From assembly GCF_036084755.1 (NCBI RefSeq), contig NZ_CP107968.1, positions 4,583,501 to 4,647,500 on the forward strand: DNA of 64,000 nucleotides, read 5' to 3'. Below, in pieces: positions 47,366 through 54,960 of the stretch; position 1 is the stretch's first letter; each line of letters begins with the position of its first letter. The DNA is from Streptomyces sp. NBC_00370. Its GTDB lineage: Bacteria; Actinomycetota; Actinomycetes; Streptomycetales; Streptomycetaceae. The notes beneath the pieces are model-generated. The model saw only the letters and a list, made by a program, of their open reading frames with translations. It was not told where the DNA came from and searched no databases. A program made the position numbers and the translations under genes.

Positions 47366-48829
47366 CTACGCGGGTGCCACCAGCAGCGGCCTCGCCCGCT
47401 CGCGCAGCTCGGCGACGCGCGGCTCGTCGCCGTACGGTTCGAGGCGGTGCAGCAGGTCGCGTACGTACTCGGTGGTGCGGGCCGACGAGATGCGCCCCGC
47501 CACCTCGACGGCGCGGGTGCCGGCCGCGCACGCCGCGTCCAGATTGCCGGACTCCAGCTCGGCGACCGCGCTCACCACCAGGCGTAAGCCGTGCGACCGT
47601 ACGAACTCCTCCGTCGGCCGGGACAGCGCCTGTTCGGTGAACCGCCGCACCTGGCGTGGCGCCTTCAGATCGCGGTAGCACTCGGCGGCGTCCGCCGCGA
47701 ACCTGTCGTACGAGTAGAAGCCCAGCCAGTTCGGGTCCGCGTCGCCGGGCCGCGAGCGCTCCAGCCACCCCTCAGCGGCCTTCAGGGCGGCACCGGCGGC
47801 GACGGCGTCGCCCGCCTTCGCGTGTGCCCGTGCCTCCACCAGCCGGAAGAAGCTCATCGTGCGGGCCGTGGCGAGACCGCGGTTGCGCTCCAGCGCCGCC
47901 TGGGCCAGGTCGACGCCCTCGTCGGCGAAGCCCCGGTACGTCGCCTGGAGCGACATCGACGCCAGGACGTAGCCGCCGAGCGGTACGTCGGCTGCGGCGC
48001 GCGCCAGGCGCAGCGCCTGGATGTAGTACCGCTGCGCCGCCTCCTGTTGACCGGTGTCGAAGGCCATCCACCCGGCCAGCCTGGTCAGTTCGGCCGTGGC
48101 ACCGAACAGCCCCCGGCCCACCTCGTCGCTGTAGGCCCCGAGCAGCAGTGGAGCCGCGTCCACCCGCAGGCATTCGGGCACCATCGACGAACGCCAGTCG
48201 CCGCCGCCGTACTTGGAGTCCCAGCGCCGCGCGTCGGCCGCCGCCTCCCGCAGCTTCGCCACGTCGCTGTGGCCGACACGCAGCGGCGACACCTCTCCCG
48301 AGGCCTCGCCGCCCTGTCCGTGCGCTCCCTGCGCCGCCTCCGCCACCGCCGCGTCACGCGCGACGGAGGAATCGGCGGGTGTTATCAGCCACCGTGAAGC
48401 GGGCGTCGCGTAAGCGCTCACTGCGAAAGATCCGGCCAGCGACTGCCAGATGCCGCCCCCGCCGGCCCTGCGGCCCGCGAGATCGAGCCGGTAGAGCTCC
48501 GTCGCCGAGCGGACCGCCTCACCCACGTCACGGGGGAAGGCCAGACCGACCTCGGGCGCGGGATCCGCGTCGGCCAGCCCTATCTCGTGCAGCGGTACGG
48601 GCCTGCCGAGCTTGGCGCCGATGGCGGCGGCGATGAGATGGGGCGCCGCACCCTGCGGGACCATCCCCTTCGACACCCAGCGCGCCACCGAGGTCTTGTC
48701 GTAGCGAAGAGTCAGACCGCGCTGCGCTCCGAGGTCGTTGACACGCCGGGCGAGCCCGGCGTTGCTGATTCCCGCGAGGGCGAGAACGGTGCCGAGTTTT
48801 TCGTTCGGCCCGCGTAGCTCTCTGGACAT
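47366..48829 (-). CDS. NsdA-like TPR regulatory protein
   Basis: The 487-residue product begins MSRELRGPNEKLGTVLALAG and SNAGLARRVNDLGAQRGL, an HTH-like N-terminus. TPR-like helices follow from about residue 220 (AGWMAFDTGQQEAAQRYYIQ, GFADEGVDLAQAAL, LVEARAHAKAGDAVA). This arrangement matches the NsdA family, whose S. coelicolor member represses differentiation and antibiotic production; from memory the syntenic gene there is labelled sporulation-associated. The ATG at 48829 follows GAGGGGTG. It is probably a cytoplasmic developmental regulator; the partner is unknown. Confidence 0.85.
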   Translation of the reverse strand: MSRELRGPNEKLGTVLALAGISNAGLARRVNDLGAQRGLTLRYDKTSVARWVSKGMVPQGAAPHLIAAAIGAKLGRPVPLHEIGLADADPAPEVGLAFPRDVGEAVRSATELYRLDLAGRRAGGGGIWQSLAGSFAVSAYATPASRWLITPADSSVARDAAVAEAAQGAHGQGGEASGEVSPLRVGHSDVAKLREAAADARRWDSKYGGGDWRSSMVPECLRVDAAPLLLGAYSDEVGRGLFGATAELTRLAGWMAFDTGQQEAAQRYYIQALRLARAAADVPLGGYVLASMSLQATYRGFADEGVDLAQAALERNRGLATARTMSFFRLVEARAHAKAGDAVAAGAALKAAEGWLERSRPGDADPNWLGFYSYDRFAADAAECYRDLKAPRQVRRFTEQALSRPTEEFVRSHGLRLVVSAVAELESGNLDAACAAGTRAVEVAGRISSARTTEYVRDLLHRLEPYGDEPRVAELRERARPLLVAPA

Positions 48830-49404
48830 GCGTCACCCCTCGACACACAGACGGCCGCCGCGTCGCGGCATAGGCGCGCGGCATTCGTAAACCCAGCGTA
48901 GTTCGCCACATCCCGACCGTTAAGGGGCGGACTTCCGGATGGCGGGATTGTTGTCCGTACGGGAGTACGTGCGGAGATCGCGGGGCGGCGCACCGTGCTC
49001 CGGGTGTGTGGCCGTGCGCCCGGCCGTGCGCCTTGGCCCGAAGGGAGCGGTGGCGCTTCCATGAGACCTGCGTGGGTCGGCCCACTGCGTACTGGAACCA
49101 GTGGGCTGGGGGATACCGCCGCCCCAATCCCCGCGGGCGGTGGATCGGTCCGGGAGGCGCGGCGCGCCTCCCGGACCGAGCGTTTGCCGGTGTATCGACG
49201 CCGTGCCGAGTTCGGAGATTGGCTGAATGCTGTCTGTCCGCCGACAGCCGAATCTTCGCCAAATGGCTCATGCCAGGGGCGCATTCACTTTCCCGTACGC
49301 GCGCCCCGTAGCCCCTCCTGTGCCCACTTGTCGTGGCAGCATGGTCCCGAACGGGCATGTACCTCGGTCGCGCCCGACTTTGTCCACAGGCTGTGGAGGC
49401 GGCG
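48830..49404. promoter_or_regulatory. Divergent intergenic region with structured DNA
   Basis: This 575-bp gap separates the NsdA-like gene (-) from the asparagine-synthetase-like gene (+). The centre (49079-49179) folds into three successive hairpins, annotated separately. Open frames on the plus strand from 48995 and 49006 have poor codon bias and no ribosome site. Promoters for both flanking genes must lie here. Confidence 0.4.
49079..49179 (+). ncRNA. Candidate structured RNA ending in a strong hairpin
   Basis: Three hairpins stand in a row. GGCCCACTG (49079) pairs with CAGTGGGCT; ACCGCC (49115) pairs with GGCGGT (49136); and TCGGTCCGGGAGGCGC (49145) pairs perfectly with GCGCCTCCCGGACCGA around GGC. 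The last is terminator-like but lies 226 bases before the next gene and is not at the end of any called gene. It could be a small RNA or an attenuator in the leader of the gene at 49405. Strand is inferred from the following gene; no promoter was identified. Confidence 0.4.
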
Positions 49405-51513
49405 ATGCGCTGGTTGGTGGGGTGGAGCAGTATCGCCGCGCACTTCGGCACGGCGGGTGCCGTGGGGCCGGTCGGCGAGGGGTCCGACGGGGGTTCCGTG
49501 CACCCGGTGGGCTCCCAACTCCTGTGGGGCGACCCGGATCCGCTGTGGGCCGTCGGCGACTGGCGGCCCGACGAGGTGCGCGTCGTGTCCATCGACGCCT
49601 TCAACCGGCTTGCCGTACTGGGCTGCTGCGGCGCGACGGACGAGCAACTGCGTCTCGGGCTCTTCGCCGCGCGCGGCGGCGCCCTGCGCCATCTGACGGC
49701 CTGGACGGGCAGTTACACGGCCGTGGCCCAGATCGGCCGGCGGATAACGGTGGCCGGCGACCTGGCGGGCGCGAGACCCGTCTTCTACACGCCGTGGGCG
49801 GGCGGCACCGCGTACGCCACCGCCGCCCTGCCGCTCGCCGACCTCATCGAGGCCCAACTCGACATCGGACACCTGGCCGCGCTCCTCGCCTGCCCCGAAA
49901 CCCCGGAGGCGCTGCGCGACTCCACCCCCTACGACGGCGTCAAGCGCATCCCGCCGGGGCACGCGCTGATCCTGCGCGAGGGCTCGCGCGAGATCACCGG
50001 CTACGAACCGGTCGCCTCGCTCGCCGTCGCTGCGGCCCAGCGCGACCCGGACCGCGCCGTCGAAGGCGTACGGGACGCCCTCGTCGAAGCCGTACGTGCC
50101 CGGCTGACCGCCCCGCGGCACGCGCCCGAGACCGTGGCCCCCGACCCGGGGCCCGTCCCCGGCATGGGCCCCGCCGACCGGCGCGCCGCACGCGGGGCGC
50201 CCGTCCCCGGCATCGGCGCCGACCTGTCCGGCGGCCCGGCCTCCGCCACGCTCGCGCTGCTCGCCGCGGGGCTGCCCGGCGCGCCCGGCACGGTCCTCGG
50301 CCACGGCACGGGCGCGGGCGAGCGGCTGCTCGCCGTCACCTTCAACGACCTGGCGCCCGGCCGCCGCGACGAGGCCGAACTCGAACGCGCCCGGATCATC
50401 GCCGCCAACCCCCGGCTGCACCACGTCGTCGTCGCCGCGGGCGAAGAGGCCCTGCCGTACGCCGAACTCGACGGCGCGCTCACCGACGAACCCGGCCCCT
50501 CGCTCATCTCCGCCGAGCGGCACCGGCGCCGCTTCGCCGCGGGCAGCGCCGACCACTTCACCGGCGCCGGCGCGCGCGAAGTCCTCGACGCGCACCCCGC
50601 GCGCATGGCGGACCTGCTGCTCGACCGGCGCAGACGCAACCTGCTGCGGCCCGTCACCGAACTCGTCAAGGCCGAAGGCGCCTCGCCCGCCTCGCTGTTC
50701 GTGCCGCTCACCGTCTACCGGGCCGCGCGCAGACTCGCCCGTACGCCCTACCGCACCGGCCTCGAACAGGCGGCGGCCCGCCTCCCCGACGCCAACAGGG
50801 CGGCGGGCTCACCCGTGTACGACGGACCGGTCAACGCGGCGCTGTCCGCCCTCACCTGGTCCCGGCCTGGCCCCGCCGCCCGCTGGCTCACCGGCGAAGC
50901 ACTCGCCCAGGTCGCGGCCCGGCTCACCGCCGCCGCGATCCGCCCCACCTCCGTCCAGCGCCCGGGCGAGGCACGCGCGCGTGCCGTGCTCGCCCGGTAC
51001 GCGGCCGACCACCGCGTCTTCGAACAGGCCGCCGAGATCCGCAGCCAGCGCCTGCACGCGCCGTTCCTCGACAACCAGGTCGTCCGCGCCTGCCGCGAAC
51101 TCCCCGAAGCGCTCCGCGTCCAGCCGGACGCCCGCGCCGAGATCCTGCGCACCGTCCTCGCCGGGGCCGGCATCCACGACCTGCCGCAGGGCTGGGGCGC
51201 CACCTCACGCGAAACCTCGGCCGCCGCCACCCGCGCCGGACTGCGCGTGGCGGTGGGCGACCTCATCACCCTCTTCGACGCCCCCCTGCTGGCGGACGCG
51301 GGCCTGATCGAGGCCCGAGTGGTCCGCAAGGCCCTGCGGGCGGCGGCGGAGGGCGAGAGGGTCCCCCTGGACGGCCTGGCCGACCTGGTCTCCACGGAGC
51401 TGTGGCTGCGCCGTCTGCTGTCCCGCAGGGGCACGTGCTGGACGGGCACGGCGGCGCCACGCCAGCGTGCGGTGGCCGGAGGCGTGATCCCGCGCCCGAC
51501 GCTGCATCCGTAG
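49405..51513 (+). CDS. Orphan asparagine-synthetase / lasso-cyclase-like protein
   Basis: The 702-residue protein has an N-terminal Ntn-like domain (MRWLVGWSS...RLAVLGCCGATDEQL) without Cys2, so no glutaminase. A synthetase domain follows: SGGPASATLALLAAGLPG near residue 274, TFNDLAPGRRDEAELERARI, and LHAPFLDNQVVRACRELP. This plan matches lasso-peptide cyclases and beta-lactam synthetases, which lack glutaminase activity. The PP-loop reads SGGPAS rather than SGGxDS. No lasso precursor, RRE or leader peptidase gene is nearby. ATG at 49405 follows TGGAGG. Confidence 0.85.
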   Translation: MRWLVGWSSIAAHFGTAGAVGPVGEGSDGGSVHPVGSQLLWGDPDPLWAVGDWRPDEVRVVSIDAFNRLAVLGCCGATDEQLRLGLFAARGGALRHLTAWTGSYTAVAQIGRRITVAGDLAGARPVFYTPWAGGTAYATAALPLADLIEAQLDIGHLAALLACPETPEALRDSTPYDGVKRIPPGHALILREGSREITGYEPVASLAVAAAQRDPDRAVEGVRDALVEAVRARLTAPRHAPETVAPDPGPVPGMGPADRRAARGAPVPGIGADLSGGPASATLALLAAGLPGAPGTVLGHGTGAGERLLAVTFNDLAPGRRDEAELERARIIAANPRLHHVVVAAGEEALPYAELDGALTDEPGPSLISAERHRRRFAAGSADHFTGAGAREVLDAHPARMADLLLDRRRRNLLRPVTELVKAEGASPASLFVPLTVYRAARRLARTPYRTGLEQAAARLPDANRAAGSPVYDGPVNAALSALTWSRPGPAARWLTGEALAQVAARLTAAAIRPTSVQRPGEARARAVLARYAADHRVFEQAAEIRSQRLHAPFLDNQVVRACRELPEALRVQPDARAEILRTVLAGAGIHDLPQGWGATSRETSAAATRAGLRVAVGDLITLFDAPLLADAGLIEARVVRKALRAAAEGERVPLDGLADLVSTELWLRRLLSRRGTCWTGTAAPRQRAVAGGVIPRPTLHP

Positions 51514-51560
51514 CGGCCGCATCCGTAGACGCTGCATCCGTAGCGGCCGCATCCGTGGAG
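51501..51560. repeat. 30-bp tandem duplication across a stop codon
   Basis: Two 30-base units (51501-51530 and 51531-51560) starting GCTGCATCCGTAGCGGCCGC are identical except at two positions near the end. The first unit contains the stop codon of the preceding gene (TAG at 51511-51513), so the repeat duplicates the gene's last codons into noncoding DNA. Confidence 0.8.
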
Positions 51561-51610
51561 CGGGCCCGGCGGGCGGCCACGGGGCGACTCCCCGGAGAAA
51601 CCACAGGCCG

Positions 51611-51632
51611 TTGTCAGACCCTGAGGTGACAA
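51611..51632 (+). promoter_or_regulatory. Inverted repeat over the promoter of the AfsR-like gene
   Basis: TTGTCA (51611) and TGACAA (51627) are perfect 6-bp arms ten bases apart. GACAAT at 51628-51633 could be a -10 placed seven bases before the GTG, implying a leaderless mRNA with an operator covering the promoter. Confidence 0.4.
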
Positions 51633-51639
51633 TGGGGCC

Positions 51640-54600
51640 GTGCGGTATTTCATCCTGGGGGTCACCGAGGCGCGGGACGCGACGGGCGGCGTGCTGCCGC
51701 TCGGCGGGGCGCGGCTGCGGGCTCTGCTTGCCGTGCTCGCGCTGCGGCCCGGGCGGCCCGTGCCCGTCGGGGAACTGGTCGACGGGGTGTGGGGCGCCGA
51801 CCCGCCGTACGACGCGGGGGCCGCGCTCCAGGCGCTCGTCGGGCGGCTGCGTCGCGTCCTGGGTAAAGAGGCCGTCGATTCGGACCCCGGCGGCTACCGG
51901 CTCGCCGCCGGGCCCGACGACGTCGACCTGTACGTCTTCGAGAAGCTGGCCCGCGAGGGCGCCGCGCAGCTCGAAGCGGACGATCCCCGGGCCGCCGCCC
52001 GCACCCTGCGCGAGGCGCTGGCCCTGTGGCGCGGGACCGCGCTCGTCGATCTGCCCGGCGGCGACCACGGCGTACGGCCCGAGGCGCAGCGGCTCGCCGC
52101 GCTCCAGCACCGCATCGAGGCCGATCTGCGCTGCGGGGTCACGCACAGCCTCGTACCCGAGCTGAAGGAGCTGACGGCGACCCGTCCGTACGACGAGCCG
52201 TTCCACGCGCTGCTCATCCGGGCGCTGCGGGCGCAGGGCCGCCAGGCCGACGCCCTCGCCGCCTACGAGCGGACGCGCCGCACCCTGGCCGACGGGCTCG
52301 GCGTCGACCCCGGCCCCGAACTGGTCGCGCTGCAAGGGCAGTTGTTGACCGCCACCGGCCCCGGCCCGCCGCCCGGCGGAGCCACAGGTCCCGTCGCGCC
52401 CGCCGCGCCCGCAGGCAACATCCGCCCCCGGCTGACCTCCTTCGTCGGCCGCGAACGCGAACTCGCCGTCATCCGCGCCGACCTGGACCGCTCCCGTCTC
52501 GTGACGCTCACAGGCCCCGGCGGCTCGGGCAAGACCCGGCTCGCGGAGGAGTCGGCCCCGCCGGACGCCTGGCTGGTCGAACTGGCCCCGCTGGACCACG
52601 AGTCCGCGCTCCCCGGCGCCGTACTGAGCGCGCTCGGCCTGCGCGAGACGCATCTGTCCACCCGCGACGACCGGACGTCGGCGCAGGACAATCCGACGGC
52701 CCGGCTCGTCGACCACCTCGCCCGCCGCCCCATGCTGCTGATCCTCGACAACTGCGAGCATGTGATCGGCGCCGCCGCCGCCCTCGCCGAGACACTGCTC
52801 ACCCGCTGCCCGGGGCTGCGCGTGCTGGCGACCAGCAGGGAACCGCTCGGGGTCCCCGGCGAAGCCGTACGCCCCGTGGAGCCGCTGCCGCGCGACACCG
52901 CGCACCAGCTGTTCGCCGAGCGTGCGCGCGCGGTGCGCCCCGAGTTCGACCCGGCGGACGACCCCGCCGCCGTCGCCGAGATCTGCCGCCGTCTCGACGG
53001 GCTGCCGCTGGCGATCGAACTGGCCGCCGCCCGGCTGCGATTGCTCACCCCGCGCCAGATCGCCGACCGCCTCGACGACCGCTTCCGGCTGCTGACCAGC
53101 GGCAGCAGGACCGTACTCCCGCGCCAGCAGACCCTGCGGGCCGTCGTCGACTGGTCCTGGGACCTGCTGGACGAGCGGGAGCGTACGGTGCTGCGCCAGG
53201 TCTCCGTCTTCGCGGGCGGCTGGGACCTGACCGCGGCGGAGAGCGTGTGCGGATCCGCCGACGCGGAAGCCGCCCCAGGAGCCGTATCAGCAGCTGTCGC
53301 AGCAGCCCCCGGGAGCGTCACCGCCGCATCCACCGTCGACGTGCCGGGCCTGCTCGGCGCCCTCGTCGACAAGTCCCTCGTCGTCGCCGCCCCCGCCGAC
53401 GCCCCGGCCGGCGGCCCCGGCGGCGAGATGCGCTACCGCCTCCTGGAGACCATCCACGAGTACGCCGTGGAGCGCGCGGCCGAGACCCCCGCCGTACGCG
53501 CCGCCGCCGAGCGCCTGCACACCGCCTACTTCACCGGACTCGCCGAGGAGGCCGAGCCCCTGCTGCGGTCCGGGGAGCAACTGCCCTGGATACGGCGGCT
53601 GGAGGCGGACCTCGACAACATCCGCGCCGCCCTGCACCGCACGGTCACCGTCACCGGCGACGAGGACACCGCGCTGCGCATCATCTTCGCCGTCGGCTGG
53701 TTCTGGTGGCTGCGCAACTACCGCCCCGAGGGCCTTGCCTGGGTGGAGCGCGCCCTGAAGCTGGGACCCGACACGACGGACCCCGACGACCCCCGTTACT
53801 GGCCCCGTATGCATCTGCTGATGATGCGGCTCCTCCTCGTGGTGGAGAGTGACGGGACGGACAAGGTGCGCGCCGACCCGTCCTTCGACGGGCACGTCCG
53901 CCGCGTCACCGAAGCGTTCAGCAAGCCGGGTCCGCAGGGCGCCCGGTTCCCCGGCCTGCTCTGGGGGATAGTCGGCCACTTCCACGACGAAACCATGGAC
54001 ATGCGGACCCAGATGGACGCGTCCCTCGCCAACTGCCGGGTGTACGGGGGCGACTGGGAGGTCGCCGTCCTGCTGATGGGCCGTACGCACGTCCTGGTCG
54101 ACGCGCCGGGCGGCATGGCGGACGTGGACGAGGGCCTTGCCGAGCTGCACCAGCTCACCGGCCGGGTCGGCGACCGCTGGGTACGGGCGCAGGTGGCGAG
54201 CGCCGTCGCCGAGGCGGCGATGGCGCGCGGCCAGTACGACGCGGCCGAGGAGTCCTACCGGCAGGCCCTGCGCTTCGCCCGTGAGGTCGGCGCGCACGCC
54301 GAAGCGCCGTTCCTGCTGGCCCGGCTGGCCGAACTCGCCTTCCGCGCCGGGGACACGGCCACCGCCGCGCGGGGCCTCGACGAGGCATGGGCGGAGGCGG
54401 AGCGGCACGACGTCCAGGACACGCGCGCCTTCGTCCTCGTCATGCGCGCCGTGATCGCCCTGGACCGGAGCGAGTACGCACGTGCCAGGGAGGCGCTGGA
54501 CGGCGCGTACCGGGCGGCGGAGCGCGGCACACCGCCGCCGCAGTTCCAGCTCGTGCTCGACGGCGTGCAGGCCCGGATCTCGGCCCATGAGGCGGCGGGA

Positions 54601-54960
54601 CCCGCCGCCGCCGTCAGATCGCTGGCGGCGGTGCTGCGGCGGGCGATGGGAAGCGGCCTCGCGACCGGCATCGTCGGCTCTTGGGCGGAGATGTCGGCGC
54701 CCGTGCTGCTGCTCGCCGGCCGGCCGGCCGACGCCGTGCGGGTGCTGGCCGCCGTCGAGGAGCAGGCCGGCGACGTGCCCCGGTCCGCACCGGAAAAGAG
54801 AGCGGCCGAGCAGGTCGAGGCCGAGGCACGCGCGGAACTCGGCCCCGCCCGGTTCGCCGCGGAGCGCGCGGCGGGCGGCGGACTCACCTTCGAGCAGATC
54901 GCGGAGCTGCTCGAAGCGCCGGCCGACCGTTCCTCCGGTGCGTCGGTCAGCGGCAGCTGA
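51640..54960 (+). CDS. AfsR/SARP-type regulator with NB-ARC ATPase and helical repeats
   Basis: The 1106-residue product has an N-terminal winged helix of OmpR type (about 1-85: PLGGARLRALLAVLALRPGR, VGELVDGVWG), a bacterial transcriptional activation domain (about 95-235: LREALALWRGTALVDLPGG, GRQADALAAYERTRRTLADG), and an NB-ARC ATPase with Walker A GPGGSGKTRL near residue 290, LLILDNCEHV and LATSREPLGVPGE. The remaining 500 residues are TPR-like helices. This is the AfsR architecture, an ATP-dependent activator often linked to secondary metabolism; targets here are unknown. GTG start at 51640. Confidence 0.92.
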   Translation: MRYFILGVTEARDATGGVLPLGGARLRALLAVLALRPGRPVPVGELVDGVWGADPPYDAGAALQALVGRLRRVLGKEAVDSDPGGYRLAAGPDDVDLYVFEKLAREGAAQLEADDPRAAARTLREALALWRGTALVDLPGGDHGVRPEAQRLAALQHRIEADLRCGVTHSLVPELKELTATRPYDEPFHALLIRALRAQGRQADALAAYERTRRTLADGLGVDPGPELVALQGQLLTATGPGPPPGGATGPVAPAAPAGNIRPRLTSFVGRERELAVIRADLDRSRLVTLTGPGGSGKTRLAEESAPPDAWLVELAPLDHESALPGAVLSALGLRETHLSTRDDRTSAQDNPTARLVDHLARRPMLLILDNCEHVIGAAAALAETLLTRCPGLRVLATSREPLGVPGEAVRPVEPLPRDTAHQLFAERARAVRPEFDPADDPAAVAEICRRLDGLPLAIELAAARLRLLTPRQIADRLDDRFRLLTSGSRTVLPRQQTLRAVVDWSWDLLDERERTVLRQVSVFAGGWDLTAAESVCGSADAEAAPGAVSAAVAAAPGSVTAASTVDVPGLLGALVDKSLVVAAPADAPAGGPGGEMRYRLLETIHEYAVERAAETPAVRAAAERLHTAYFTGLAEEAEPLLRSGEQLPWIRRLEADLDNIRAALHRTVTVTGDEDTALRIIFAVGWFWWLRNYRPEGLAWVERALKLGPDTTDPDDPRYWPRMHLLMMRLLLVVESDGTDKVRADPSFDGHVRRVTEAFSKPGPQGARFPGLLWGIVGHFHDETMDMRTQMDASLANCRVYGGDWEVAVLLMGRTHVLVDAPGGMADVDEGLAELHQLTGRVGDRWVRAQVASAVAEAAMARGQYDAAEESYRQALRFAREVGAHAEAPFLLARLAELAFRAGDTATAARGLDEAWAEAERHDVQDTRAFVLVMRAVIALDRSEYARAREALDGAYRAAERGTPPPQFQLVLDGVQARISAHEAAGPAAAVRSLAAVLRRAMGSGLATGIVGSWAEMSAPVLLLAGRPADAVRVLAAVEEQAGDVPRSAPEKRAAEQVEAEARAELGPARFAAERAAGGGLTFEQIAELLEAPADRSSGASVSGS

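Noticed and set aside
49006..49311. Plus-strand frame considered as a lasso precursor peptide for the cyclase-like gene
   Set aside because: No ribosome site, no Asp/Glu at core position 7-9 after a Gly, and the stretch is occupied by strong hairpins.
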